This document shows positions 28,114-36,884 of a stretch of 42,945 nucleotides of DNA, piece by piece; the stretch's first letter is position 1; each line of letters opens with the position of its first letter. The translations under genes were made by a program, and so were the position numbers. The notes beneath the pieces were generated by a model. It did not search any database and was not told the origin of the DNA. It saw only the letters and a program-made list of their open reading frames with translations. Source of the DNA: Prosthecobacter sp. GTDB lineage: Bacteria > Verrucomicrobiota > Verrucomicrobiia > Verrucomicrobiales > Verrucomicrobiaceae. The DNA lies in contig NZ_JAGRPF010000043.1 in NCBI RefSeq assembly GCF_020439865.1, positions 1 through 42,945 on the forward strand, read 5' to 3'.

Positions 28114-29040
28114 TCAGACCGAAGCGGAAGAGAAAAACACCTTCTCTGCCGTGCCTCGAAGCATCCAAGCCTTGTCCTGATCGCTCAGGAAATCCAGACG
28201 ATCACGTATCAGTGCGATGGAATCGTGGTAGTTGTGACCAGGATCCACTTGGAACGGGCAGTCACTCGCCCACATCACTCGTTGCGGGCCGAACGCATCC
28301 CGCACCTGCCGAACAAGCCCGCCCATGTCCAGATATGGAGCCTTTTTAGTCCCCAGTGCATAGAATGCGGATGCTTTCACGTGAGTTTTGGGGTGACGTG
28401 CAAGGCGCAGCAAATTCCGGACCTCAGCCGGCTTCGCTGGACCAGCCATGCCAAGCCGGGCGAAATGGTCCACGACCACGCTCGTGTCGGGATACCATTC
28501 ACACATCTTGTCGATCAAAGGGAGTGTGTCGGGATTGATCAGCGGACAGACGCTCACCTTCAATTCGGCTGCAGTTTTCCAGAGCGTCGCCATGCCCGCG
28601 GAACCGATCCAGTCAGACAAGTTCCCTGCCTTTCCGGCATTGATGCGGAAGCCGCGCACCCCCTGCCGCACCAAGCTGCGCATCGTGCCTGACACGTCCT
28701 CTGCATGCTCGTCAACAATCGCCACACCGCTGAAGACACCCGGATGGGCGCGCATCATGTCCAACATGTACCGGTTGTCATACTGGTAGTAACTCATCTG
28801 GATCAGAACAATGCGCCTCACGCCCTCCGGTCTGCAGTGGGCAAACAGCTGCTCAGGCGTGAAACTCGGCGGGCGCATGTCACTGATGGCATAGCCCCGG
28901 GCGAGGGGGTATTTTTCAACATCCGGCGTCCACACGTGAACATGAGCATCGATCCAGTCCCCTTTCCTGGCTGAGGGCACAAGCGAGCAGCCTGCAAAGG
29001 CGGCTGTGGAGGCGAGGAAGGAGCGGCGGGTCTGTTTCAT
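28114..29040 (-). CDS. Tat-exported amidohydrolase (amidohydrolase_2 / TIM-barrel family)
   Basis: The 308-residue product from ATG 29038-29040 begins with a twin-arginine signal, TRRSFLASTAAFAGC, typical of Tat export. The FAGC could serve as a weak lipobox. The mature enzyme is a metal-dependent TIM-barrel hydrolase: DAHVHVW (31-37) supplies the first metal ligands, and VVVDHFARLG and MWASDCPF are the later barrel motifs. Relatives hydrolyse lactones such as 2-pyrone-4,6-dicarboxylate and fuconolactone-like compounds. The exact substrate is not readable. It diverges from the LOG-family gene, 75 bases apart. Confidence 0.88.
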   Translation of the reverse strand: MKQTRRSFLASTAAFAGCSLVPSARKGDWIDAHVHVWTPDVEKYPLARGYAISDMRPPSFTPEQLFAHCRPEGVRRIVLIQMSYYQYDNRYMLDMMRAHPGVFSGVAIVDEHAEDVSGTMRSLVRQGVRGFRINAGKAGNLSDWIGSAGMATLWKTAAELKVSVCPLINPDTLPLIDKMCEWYPDTSVVVDHFARLGMAGPAKPAEVRNLLRLARHPKTHVKASAFYALGTKKAPYLDMGGLVRQVRDAFGPQRVMWASDCPFQVDPGHNYHDSIALIRDRLDFLSDQDKAWMLRGTAEKVFFSSASV

Positions 29041-29115
29041 AGAAAAGCAGTTTCCAAGTACGCACTTGGGAACGCAAGCCTTTGCATGGCTGCATGAACT
29101 CATTCATCATTCCAC

Positions 29116-29715
29116 ATGTCCAAACTGCGCCGAATCTGTGTCTATTGTGGTTCCAGCTCTGGAAACGACCCCATGCATCGGAGCGCCGCACATGCTCTCG
29201 GCGCATTCCTCTCAGAAAACGGCATCGGTGTCGTCTATGGTGGCGGAAATGTCGGCCTGATGGGGGCGCTAGCTGACGGTGCGCTGTCAACAAAGGGAGA
29301 AGTGATCGGGGTGATTCCTCAGGCGCTCATGGAGAAGGAGCTTGGCCATGGCGGCGTCACCGAACTGCATGTCGTGAGCAGCATGCACGAGCGCAAGCAG
29401 ATGATGGTCGATCTTAGCGACGGCTTCATTGCCCTGCCGGGGGGATTTGGCACCTTGGATGAGCTGTTTGAGACCCTGACCTGGTTGCAGCTCTCATTTC
29501 ACAACAAGCCGGTGGGATTGCTTAATCTCGGTGGATTCTATGACGGATTGATCGATTTCATCGCTCACATGAGCCTTCAGGGCTTTCTCAAACCTGAACA
29601 TGCGGCCTGTGTGTTAGTTGAAAGTGATCCGGCGAGTCTGCTAGCCACGATGACCGACTTTCGGCCGCCGGACCTAGGAAAGTGGATCGAGAAACTCGCC
29701 GCCGAAACGCGCTAG
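29116..29715 (+). CDS. LOG-family protein (cytokinin riboside 5'-monophosphate phosphoribohydrolase type)
   Basis: This 199-residue Rossmann-fold protein carries the family motif PGGFGTLDE (108-116) and the preceding catalytic pair in SMHERKQMM (89-97). It also has the N-terminal VYCGSSSGNDP and the GGGNVGLMG loop. Family members remove ribose 5-phosphate from N6-modified AMP or from other nucleotides. In bacteria they are usually annotated as TIGR00730-type proteins. The length is typical. The start codon lacks a Shine-Dalgarno motif. It is followed by a long AT-rich gap. Confidence 0.92.
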   Translation: MSKLRRICVYCGSSSGNDPMHRSAAHALGAFLSENGIGVVYGGGNVGLMGALADGALSTKGEVIGVIPQALMEKELGHGGVTELHVVSSMHERKQMMVDLSDGFIALPGGFGTLDELFETLTWLQLSFHNKPVGLLNLGGFYDGLIDFIAHMSLQGFLKPEHAACVLVESDPASLLATMTDFRPPDLGKWIEKLAAETR

Positions 29716-30445
29716 TCACCCCTTCAAGAGGTCGAATCAAAGGAGTCAGGCCGAAATGGCTTGTTCGCATGATCCCCCTACACAGAGAACACTTCTTGAC
29801 AGGTTGTTCACAGGGCAGTGCGAATTCTCATTCTTGTGTTTGTCCCCCTTGCCGCCCCCTGAAATAAAACGAGATGGTGTACACCCTTTAAGTGTAAGAC
29901 TCTGAGTGTGGAACCCTTGCTTTTGAATCGTGGAACGCTCGGAGGGCTAGATTTCATGAAACAATTTCGACTAACTTCTAATGTACGGCCCCATGGCTGA
30001 CATGTTGTTAGAAATGGTTTTTCATGCCAAGAATTGAGGTTATTTAGAATGTTGAAGTTAAACAATCTAAATAGACTTTAAACGTCCTAGAAGAGGTCCA
30101 TTCGAAGCGTGCCACGGTTACGAGAACCTAACCTCCTGCTCCTCCAACCCGGCAAAACAGCGTCACTTTGAAGTGACTTCGAAACGTTGAGTCTTATCCG
30201 TAAATTACCTACGCCGGGGCGCATTTATCAAAAGACATGTGTTCAGCTAAGTTTTTTTCAATTTTGATAAGCCGCTCCAGATTCCCCTCTGCAGCGGCGC
30301 AAGTCGCATAGTCGCCCTCAATTTGTTCACAGGTTACCGAAGGCTGGTCTCTGCTTGAGGTCTCGTAAATCGCAATAACACATAGCCCTCCATTTCGATC
30401 TTGTGGCAAAGTTTGACATTCGTTAGCCTGCCGACTCCCAAATTG
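29716..30445. other. AT-rich 730-base gap without a recognisable gene
   Basis: Base composition is visibly lower in GC than the flanking genes. A near-palindrome GTCACTT-TG-AAGTGAC at 30161-30176 resembles an operator. The longest open frame is on the minus strand (30209-30409, 66 codons, TTG start). Its predicted product contains EQIEGDYATCAAAEGNLERL and resembles nothing I know. The gap may be a degraded gene, a regulatory region for the downstream dehydrogenase, or foreign DNA. Confidence 0.5.
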
Positions 30446-31456
30446 ATGAAAGCCTATCAGATTACTGGAACCAACGGATTGGACTCCCTTCAGCCAGCCT
30501 CACTGGCAGACCCTATCCCCGGTTCCGGGGAAGTGCTGATCCGGGTTCGTGCGGTCTGTCTCAATTACCGGGACTACATGAACGTTCTTGGCATCCGTGG
30601 CGTAACCGGGCCGGTGCCACGTACTCCTTGCTCTGACGGTGCCGGTGAGATCGTGGCCGTGGGGGATGACGTCTCAAATCTAAAGGTTGGCGACCGCGTG
30701 GTATGTCCGTTCATGCCGACATGGCTCGACGGAGAATTCAGCCAGGCTCATGCCTCGCAGGCCTTGGGAGGCGCAGTGGACGGCCTGCTGCGTGAACTCG
30801 CGGTGGTTCGTGCCGAGAGCCTCCTTCCTGTTCCTGCACATCTTTCTCTGGAAGAGGCAGCCACTCTTCCCTGCGCGGCTGTCACGGCTTGGGATGCCTT
30901 ACATTGCCGGGGAGGGATAAAGGCAGGTGAAACTGTTCTTGTGCTCGGCACCGGTGGTGTCTCGGTTTTTGCCCTGCAGTTCGCCAAACTGGCAGGCGCA
31001 CGCGTATTGGCGATCACAAGCAGTGAGGAGAAGGCCGCGAAGCTTGTCGAACTGGGAGCAGATGCGGTGTGCAACTATAGGACCAATCAAGCCTGGGATG
31101 ATTGGGCATTGGCGCAGACTGGCGGACGCGGAGTGGACAAGGTGATCGAAATTGGGGGACCGGAAACGCTGAATCGCTCCCTCAATGCCACGCGTTTCGG
31201 AGGGCACATTTCCCTCATCGGCGTTCTCACCGGCACCAGTGGTGAAATCCAGATGGTGCAAATACTGCGCAAAGGCATCCGTCTCGACGGCATCTATGTC
31301 GGGTCTCGAGCCATGTTCGCGCAGATGCTAGCGGAGATTGAACGTGTGAAATTAAGACCCGTCATCGATTCAACCTTCGAGTTCGACAACGCTCACGACG
31401 CTTTCCGACGGATCGAAAGCGGAAAACACTTCGGTAAAATCGTGATCCGGGTGTGA
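30446..31456 (+). CDS. MDR-family NAD(P)-dependent alcohol dehydrogenase / quinone-reductase-like
   Basis: This 336-residue medium-chain dehydrogenase starts at ATG 30446 (MKAYQITG). The GroES-like domain carries VCLNYRDYMNVLGIRG and PCSDGAGEIVAVGDDV. The nucleotide-binding Rossmann fold has VLVLGTGGVSVFALQFAKL (about 172-190). The usual structural-zinc four-cysteine lobe is absent, which places it with zinc-poor quinone oxidoreductase-like members. Substrate unknown. The sulfatase gene begins 31 bases downstream and may be co-transcribed. An earlier in-frame start at 30401 is not supported by family alignment. Confidence 0.9.
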   Translation: MKAYQITGTNGLDSLQPASLADPIPGSGEVLIRVRAVCLNYRDYMNVLGIRGVTGPVPRTPCSDGAGEIVAVGDDVSNLKVGDRVVCPFMPTWLDGEFSQAHASQALGGAVDGLLRELAVVRAESLLPVPAHLSLEEAATLPCAAVTAWDALHCRGGIKAGETVLVLGTGGVSVFALQFAKLAGARVLAITSSEEKAAKLVELGADAVCNYRTNQAWDDWALAQTGGRGVDKVIEIGGPETLNRSLNATRFGGHISLIGVLTGTSGEIQMVQILRKGIRLDGIYVGSRAMFAQMLAEIERVKLRPVIDSTFEFDNAHDAFRRIESGKHFGKIVIRV

Positions 31457-31487
31457 GATCACCGGACGGGGATCGTTTCGTGGGGCC

Positions 31488-33221
31488 ATGTATCTGCGCT
31501 CCCTGTTTCTCTGTCTGACCTTCGCCACCCTTTCCGCTACGATCTGTCTTCGAGCAGCCTCGCCCAACATCATCCTCATCATGTCAGACGACATGGGGTT
31601 TTCGGATCTTGGTTGCTACGGTGGGGAAATCCAGACTCCGATTCTCAACAAGCTGGCTCAAGGTGGCGTGAGACTGAATCAGTTCTACAACACCGGACGC
31701 TGCTGCCCTACCCGTGCCTCGTTGCTGACCGGCCTGTATCCTCACCAGGCGGGCATCGGCCATATGATGGAAGATCGAGGGCATGACGGCTATCGCGGAG
31801 ATTTGAACAACCACTGTGTGACAATTGCAGAGGCGCTGAAACCGGCGGGCTATCGGACCTATGCGGTCGGCAAATGGCACGTCACCAAGCACGTGCAGCC
31901 GGAGGGGCCCAAGCACAACTGGCCGCTGCATCGCGGCTTTGACCGCTTTTATGGCACGATCACAGGAGCCGGGAGCTTTTATGACCCGGGCACCCTGACC
32001 CGTGACGACAGGCTGATCTCCCCATTTGCCGATCCCGAATACCAGCCCAAAAAGTACTACTACACCGATGCCATCAGCGATCACGCGATCCGGTTCATCG
32101 ATGAACATGCCCGTGATCAGAAGGAGAAACCCTTCTTCCTCTACATGGCCTACACGGCGGCACATTGGCCAATGCACGCCTTGGAGGAGGACGTGGCCAA
32201 GTATCGTGGCAAGTACGACGCAGGCTATGAATCCGTGAGGCAGTCCAGACTTATGCGCATGAAGGAGATGGGATTGATCGCCAAAAATGCCGAGCTTTCC
32301 CCGACGGCCGGCGATTGGACCAACGTGACGGCCAAGGCCTGGGAAGCTCGCTGCATGGAGGTGTATGCCGCGATGATCGACCGGATGGACCAGGGCATCG
32401 GCCGCGTGGTCGGAACGTTGGAGAAGAACCACCTTCTCGAGAACACCCTCATTCTCTTCCTGCAGGACAACGGTGGATGTCAGGAGGGTATTGGACGACA
32501 GGCCAGGCAACCGGAAGCCAATCAAAAGACTTATCCCGTCATCGCTCAGGACGCCATTCGTCTCGATATCATTCCCAAACAGACACGCGACGGCCAGTCG
32601 GTGAAGCAGGGACAGGGCATCATGCCAGGCGGGCCGAACGACTACATCGCGTATGGCGAGGCTTGGGCGAACGTTTCCAACACGCCGCATCGAGAATACA
32701 AGCACTACGTCCACGAGGGCGGCATCTCCACGCCGCTCATCGCCCACTGGCCGGCAGGCATTCCGGCCGCGCAGCAGGGGAAGATTGAACTTAAGGCCGG
32801 TCACCTCATCGACATCATGGCCACCTGCGTCGATGTCGCCCGTGCAAGCTATCCCACCGAATATCAAGGACAGGCAATCAAGCCGATGGAAGGTATCAGT
32901 CTCATTCCCGCCTTTCAGGGCAAGGACAACGGCGTGCGCTCCATCTTCTGGGAGCATGAAGGCAATCGCGCTCATCGCGTTGGTCCCTGGAAGATCGTGG
33001 CCAAGGAGAACAAGCCTTGGGAATTGTACAACATCGATGAGGACCGCGCTGAACAGCACGATCAGTCGGCCGCGAATCCCGATCGCTTGAAGACCATGGT
33101 CGCCGAATGGGACGAGTGGGCGGCGCGTGCGAATGTGCTGCCTCTTGGCGGATGGAAGAATCCTGTTTCGGGAAAAGGAGCGAAGAAGAAGGCCCAGGGA
33201 AAGGCAGGCAAGCTGGATTGA
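31488..33221 (+). CDS. Secreted Cys-type sulfatase (arylsulfatase family)
   Basis: The 577-residue protein has a signal peptide (about 1-24, ending LRAAS). It is a type I sulfatase: SPNIILIMSDDMGFSD supplies the calcium-binding aspartates, and the modification motif GRCCPTRASLLTG gives C-x-P-x-R with Cys72 as the residue to become formylglycine. GKWH and FLQDNGG are the later active-site strings. The C-terminus is lysine-rich. It would release sulfate from sulfated polysaccharides outside the cytoplasm. Maturation needs a genuine FGE or anSME; the FGE-like protein at 1496-3238 lacks one catalytic cysteine, so another must exist elsewhere in the genome. Its 3' end is partly repeated at 33764-33792. 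Confidence 0.95.
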   Translation: MYLRSLFLCLTFATLSATICLRAASPNIILIMSDDMGFSDLGCYGGEIQTPILNKLAQGGVRLNQFYNTGRCCPTRASLLTGLYPHQAGIGHMMEDRGHDGYRGDLNNHCVTIAEALKPAGYRTYAVGKWHVTKHVQPEGPKHNWPLHRGFDRFYGTITGAGSFYDPGTLTRDDRLISPFADPEYQPKKYYYTDAISDHAIRFIDEHARDQKEKPFFLYMAYTAAHWPMHALEEDVAKYRGKYDAGYESVRQSRLMRMKEMGLIAKNAELSPTAGDWTNVTAKAWEARCMEVYAAMIDRMDQGIGRVVGTLEKNHLLENTLILFLQDNGGCQEGIGRQARQPEANQKTYPVIAQDAIRLDIIPKQTRDGQSVKQGQGIMPGGPNDYIAYGEAWANVSNTPHREYKHYVHEGGISTPLIAHWPAGIPAAQQGKIELKAGHLIDIMATCVDVARASYPTEYQGQAIKPMEGISLIPAFQGKDNGVRSIFWEHEGNRAHRVGPWKIVAKENKPWELYNIDEDRAEQHDQSAANPDRLKTMVAEWDEWAARANVLPLGGWKNPVSGKGAKKKAQGKAGKLD

Positions 33222-33253
33222 TTTTGGAACAAAACGTGCTCCATTCCGCGTCC

Positions 33254-33715
33254 ATGACACTCCCTCAGATCGCTCTCGATGTCCCCACTCTGAAACTGAG
33301 TCTATCCATCGTCGGTGGCCTGCTGCTGCTCGCAATGGTGCGAATCCTCTTTCTCCTTCGGACCAACAACCGCCTGCGGGAATCCACCGCCAAAATGGAG
33401 AAGCAGGTTCTCATTCAGCATCAGGAGATTCTTTCTGTTCGTCAGGATTCCAATGCATGGCGTGGTGAGCTTCAACGCATGTTCGATGCGTTTCGCGCCG
33501 AGTTTTCCAAACGCCTGGACGAATCCGAGCAACGTTACAAAGATGCCCGGGAGCGCTGTGAAACAGTGATCCAGCCGACGCCGGGGGCAGTTGCAGCCGC
33601 CGTGGCTCCTTCTGCGCCTCCGCCTCCATCACTTCCTCCTCCCGAGCAGCCCGTTCCTGCCGCCGTATTGGAAGAGCCCACTGTGACGCCGGTTCCGGCG
33701 CTCAACATCTCCTGA
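33254..33715 (+). CDS. Membrane-anchored coiled-coil protein, tandem paralogue 1
   Basis: The 153-residue product from ATG 33254 has one N-terminal helix (about 15-34, LSLSIVGGLLLLAMVRILFL). A charged amphipathic coiled coil covers about 36-95 (NRLRESTAKMEKQVLIQHQE and onward). A proline/alanine-rich C-terminal tail follows. I do not recognise a family. The next gene (33815-34441) is a clear relative: both have MVRI-LLxRxN-R-RE--xKMEKQ and a D-S-W-RxxxQRxFDAxR run. It lies 32 bases after the sulfatase stop. It probably anchors to the inner membrane with the coiled coil in the cytoplasm. Confidence 0.75.
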   Translation: MTLPQIALDVPTLKLSLSIVGGLLLLAMVRILFLLRTNNRLRESTAKMEKQVLIQHQEILSVRQDSNAWRGELQRMFDAFRAEFSKRLDESEQRYKDARERCETVIQPTPGAVAAAVAPSAPPPPSLPPPEQPVPAAVLEEPTVTPVPALNIS

Positions 33716-33814
33716 CACCTGTCATCACGGGAGTCTGCGGGACATTGAAATTCCGTCAAAGCGAAGGACCGCAAGCAGGATTGATTTGGAACGGCATTTG
33801 CTTCATAAAAAGGC

Positions 33815-34441
33815 ATGATCAACGCCATGTCCCAGGAGATGCAGGTTCTGCTTATCGGACTGACCATCCTTGTTGCTCTTTTTCTTTTGTCGCTTGTTCG
33901 CATCGTTCTGCTATCGCGAGCCAATCGCCGCATGCGTGAGGAGAGTGTGAAGATGGAAAAGCAGGCAACCCTTCAGCAGATGGAGGTCACCGCCATCCAG
34001 CATGACTCCAAATCCTGGCGAGAGAGGACGCAACGTCAGTTCGATGCTTTGCGCAGCGATATGGCTCATCGTCTTCAGCGGGCGGAACTGGGCGGCGCCC
34101 AGGCTGTCAAAGACTTGGACGAGGCCCATCGACAGGCGCTGACGGCGGCCTTGACCAAGGTCTCGGATCTGGAGGCCCGCCTCGCTGCCAAGCCCCCCGT
34201 TCCCGCCTTTCAGAAACCCGCTGCGGCGCTTCCCAAACCACCACCGCCTTCCTTGCCTTCGCTTCCAGCAATGGAAACGCTGCGACTGCAGGCGCTCGAA
34301 TCAGAACTGGCCGCCGCCAAAACTGAAATCGCCCACGTGAGGCAGCAGAATGAAGCACTTCAACGTGCGCTCCTGTTGGCGCGGCGGAAGCAACCTGCCG
34401 TGCGCAAATCCGCCCTCCGCGGCGCGGCACGAAGCGCCTGA
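33815..34441 (+). CDS. Membrane-anchored coiled-coil protein, tandem paralogue 2
   Basis: This 208-residue protein is a paralogue of the preceding one. The membrane helix is LLIGLTILVALFLLSLVRIV (about 12-31), followed by RRMREESVKMEKQATLQQ and a long coiled coil. The proline-rich linker (about 128-150) is followed here by a second coiled coil (ETLRLQALESELAAAKTEIA) and a basic tail. ATG 33815 is used; ATG 33827 is an alternative. The 33764-33792 stretch upstream repeats the sulfatase end and first paralogue leader, so this gene looks like a duplication that carried its leader along. Confidence 0.75.
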   Translation: MINAMSQEMQVLLIGLTILVALFLLSLVRIVLLSRANRRMREESVKMEKQATLQQMEVTAIQHDSKSWRERTQRQFDALRSDMAHRLQRAELGGAQAVKDLDEAHRQALTAALTKVSDLEARLAAKPPVPAFQKPAAALPKPPPPSLPSLPAMETLRLQALESELAAAKTEIAHVRQQNEALQRALLLARRKQPAVRKSALRGAARSA

Positions 34442-34562
34442 AGGAAGTAAGCACGAAGTGCTTTTTCCTCTCGCCAATGGAACGAGAGCGTCTTTATTCG
34501 TCCCCTCACGCCATGCGCCTCATGCGAATGGCCTCGTGTACCACATCAGCCCCTTTCGCACC

Positions 34563-34928
34563 ATGACTGAGAACCCTACCGCAGACTCACCATTTGGCAC
34601 CGTTTCGCCGCACGATCCCTTCCAGGCCGCGAAAGCCAGCGCTCTCAAAGCCGCTGAAGAACTTCGTGCTGCCGCCGCCCAAAAGGCCTCGGAATTCCGC
34701 AACGCTGCCGAAGCACGTGCCCAGCAACTCCGTTCCACGGCTGAACAAAAGGCGTCTGACATCAAGGAAAAGGCGGGGGAATTTGCCGACAACACTTTCA
34801 GCGAAGCCCGCGAGCGTTACGCGGATCTGCGCGCCGAAGCTGAAAAGTTTGCACGTGAGAAACCGCTGCAGGCCCTGCTTACCGCATTCGGTGTTGGATT
34901 TGTCGTCGGCGCCATTCTGCGTCGTTGA
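34563..34928 (+). CDS. DUF883/ElaB-YqjD-like membrane-anchored protein
   Basis: The 121-residue product from ATG 34563 has a long alanine/glutamate-rich amphipathic helix, about 20-90 (KASALKAAEELRAAAAQKAS and repeats of RAxAEQKAS). It ends in a glycine-zipper membrane segment, LLTAFGVGFVVGAILRR. That layout is typical of the YqjD/ElaB family, which in E. coli associates with ribosomes and the inner membrane in stationary phase. An in-frame upstream extension lacks any family feature, so it was rejected. It begins a three-gene run with YqjE-like and YqjK-like proteins. Confidence 0.85.
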   Translation: MTENPTADSPFGTVSPHDPFQAAKASALKAAEELRAAAAQKASEFRNAAEARAQQLRSTAEQKASDIKEKAGEFADNTFSEARERYADLRAEAEKFAREKPLQALLTAFGVGFVVGAILRR

Positions 34929-34951
34929 TTCTCCATCACGCAACTTCCCTC

Positions 34952-35353
34952 ATGAATTCAGGCATGCCGCCCGCATCCGAGGAACGCGCCAGTGCATCAG
35001 GACTGCTGCGCTCTATCGCCTTGTACGTTGAGGCGCGTGGACGCCTTCTGCACATCGAAGGGCAGGAAGCGGGTGCCCGCCTCTCCGGCATGATCGGCAT
35101 GTTTATGCTCGGGCTCGCGGCTCTCATCATCGGCTGGATGCTCGCCGCTCCTGCGCTCGTTTGGATCATCGCCGAGACCAATGGCTGGCACTGGACCCGT
35201 GTAGCGCTCGCCGGCGCCGGCATTCATCTCTTCCTCGCGCTGCTTCTGCTGGCCGGTTTGAAATCCAGGCTCCGCAGCACCCAGTTCTTTGAGGATTCCT
35301 TTAACCAATTCCGCAGAGATCGCGAATGGCTCGCCAGCAACAAGAACAAATGA
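34952..35353 (+). CDS. YqjE / phage-holin_3_6-like membrane protein
   Basis: The 133-residue product from ATG 34952 has a leading amphipathic helix (RSIALYVEARGRLLHIEGQE). Two transmembrane helices follow, about 46-70 (MIGMFMLGLAALIIGWMLAA) and about 85-105, and a basic C-terminus. That is the layout of the YqjE/holin_3_6 family, which is usually encoded beside YqjD. It starts 23 bases after the YqjD-like gene and overlaps the next gene by the four bases ATGA, so the three are probably co-transcribed and partly translationally coupled. Confidence 0.85.
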   Translation: MNSGMPPASEERASASGLLRSIALYVEARGRLLHIEGQEAGARLSGMIGMFMLGLAALIIGWMLAAPALVWIIAETNGWHWTRVALAGAGIHLFLALLLLAGLKSRLRSTQFFEDSFNQFRRDREWLASNKNK

Positions 35354-35727
35354 CACCGAAGCAGCAAGCTTTGCGTGATTTGGAGGACGCCCGCGCGTCC
35401 TTGGCGCACCATGCCTCCTTGGCGGTGGACGAGTGGAGTCCGCGGGCGCTGATCACCCGCAGTGTGGAAAAACATCGCACCCTTTGGATTGCCGCCGCCG
35501 CCATCGTGGGAGCAGCCCTCCTCAAATTCATCTGGCCTTCTGGCGAACCCCATCCAAAACACGGTATCTTCGGCGCCGGCTCTAAGAAACGGGGCCTCTT
35601 CGCGTTGCTCCTCAGTCCGCTGCTGGCTCTCGCTCGTAAGTCGGTACTGGACCACGGCACCCAGTTGTTTGAAACTTACCTGCGTCAGAAAGTTTCTCCG
35701 AACGACACGGATGCCGGAACAGTCTAG
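35350..35727 (+). CDS. YqjK-like small membrane protein
   Basis: From ATG 35350 the 125-residue protein overlaps the YqjE-like stop codon (ATGA). It has a charged N-terminus (TPKQQALRDLEDARASLAHH), one membrane helix (about 45-60, TLWIAAAAIVGAALLKFIW) and a second weak hydrophobic stretch (RGLFALLLSPLLALARK). YqjK assignment rests mainly on order after YqjD and YqjE. An ATG at 35326 is in frame, but the ATGA overlap favours 35350. PilT1 starts 15 bases after its stop. Confidence 0.65.
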   Translation: MTPKQQALRDLEDARASLAHHASLAVDEWSPRALITRSVEKHRTLWIAAAAIVGAALLKFIWPSGEPHPKHGIFGAGSKKRGLFALLLSPLLALARKSVLDHGTQLFETYLRQKVSPNDTDAGTV

Positions 35728-35742
35728 CGTCACCACCTTTTC

Positions 35743-36846
35743 ATGTCTGATCCCAACCAACCCCCACAAGATCTTCTTCCCGTTCTGGGCTCCGTGGACG
35801 ACTACCTGCGTTTTTGCATGGAGTATGATGCGTCCGACCTCCATCTCGCCACTGGTGCGCAGCCTGCGTGGCGGCGTTACGGCAATCTTCAGCCCATTTG
35901 GAGCAACGCGGCCCTGCTCACCCCGGAAGACGCCCGCCGACTTGCCTACGGTTTCCTTGGCGAAGCTCAGATCAAGCAGCTCGAAGCACGTGGTGACGTC
36001 GACTTCGCCTACTCGCCCAACTACGGTCGTTTTCGCGCTTCCGTCGTGCAGCAGCGTCTCGGCATCGACATGGTGTTCCGTGTGATCAAGACCCAGATCA
36101 AGACCGTCGAGGAGCTCGGTCTGCCGGACACCGTCAAGACGCTCACCCGCTTCCACAACGGACTCATCCTCGTAACCGGTCCCGTAGGATGCGGTAAATC
36201 AACCACGCTCGCAGCACTGGTCGATTCCATCAATGCCGAGCGCCAGGATCACATCATCACGCTCGAAGATCCGATCGAATACATCATCGAGCCCAAAGGC
36301 TGCCATGTGAACCAGCGCGAGGTTCACACGCACACGGCTTCCTTCGCCGCCGCTCTCCGCGGTGCGCTTCGTGAAGACCCGGACGTCATCATGGTTGGTG
36401 AAATGCGCGACCTTGAAACCATTCAGCTCGCCATCACCGCTGCTGAAACGGGTCACTTGGTGCTCGGCACCCTGCACACCGGCAGCGCCGCACGCACGCT
36501 CGACCGCGTGCTCGACGTGTTCCCAATCGACCAGCGCGACCAGATCCGCATCATGGTGTCTGAATCATTGCGCGGCATTCTTTCCCAGCAGCTCGTGCCA
36601 AAGATCGACGGCAACGGTCGTGTCATGGCGCTCGAGGTGCTCGTCAACACACCTGCCGTCGGCAACTGCATTCGCGAAGGCAAGACCTTCATGCTCGCGG
36701 GCGTCATGCAGACCGGCAAAGGCGTCGGCATGGTGACCATGGACGACGCATTGCGCAATCTCTACGCCACCGGCCAGATCAGTCGTGAGGAGTGTGAGTC
36801 CCGCTCCGAAGACAAGATTCAGATGAAGAAGTTCTTCGAATCCTGA
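35743..36846 (+). CDS. PilT-type type IV pilus retraction ATPase (paralogue 1)
   Basis: This 367-residue PilT-family AAA-type ATPase has an N-terminal domain (DASDLHLATGAQPAWRRYG) and Walker A GPVGCGKSTT at about 146-155. The Asp-box is EDPIEYIIEPKGC, the Walker B/His-box region is VIMVGEMRDLETIQLA (about 215-230), and TLHT follows. Retraction ATPases form hexamers at the pilus base and drive twitching and DNA uptake. It differs from the next gene in carrying GPVGCGKS rather than GPTGSGKS and in the VNQREVHTHTASFAAAL segment. The classical AIRNLIRE C-terminal motif is only loosely matched by MTMDDALRNLYATG. Confidence 0.93.
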   Translation: MSDPNQPPQDLLPVLGSVDDYLRFCMEYDASDLHLATGAQPAWRRYGNLQPIWSNAALLTPEDARRLAYGFLGEAQIKQLEARGDVDFAYSPNYGRFRASVVQQRLGIDMVFRVIKTQIKTVEELGLPDTVKTLTRFHNGLILVTGPVGCGKSTTLAALVDSINAERQDHIITLEDPIEYIIEPKGCHVNQREVHTHTASFAAALRGALREDPDVIMVGEMRDLETIQLAITAAETGHLVLGTLHTGSAARTLDRVLDVFPIDQRDQIRIMVSESLRGILSQQLVPKIDGNGRVMALEVLVNTPAVGNCIREGKTFMLAGVMQTGKGVGMVTMDDALRNLYATGQISREECESRSEDKIQMKKFFES

Positions 36847-36884
36847 TCACGCATCATTCAAAAATCGAGAACTGAGATCTCTCC

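Noticed and set aside
29716..29760. Possible tRNA because of a GGTCGAATC string
   Set aside because: No acceptor stem, anticodon arm or D arm could be formed around it.
30209..30409. 66-codon minus-strand small gene
   Set aside because: It needs a TTG start, has no ribosome site or recognisable family, and lies in AT-rich DNA; it is kept only as a possible remnant.
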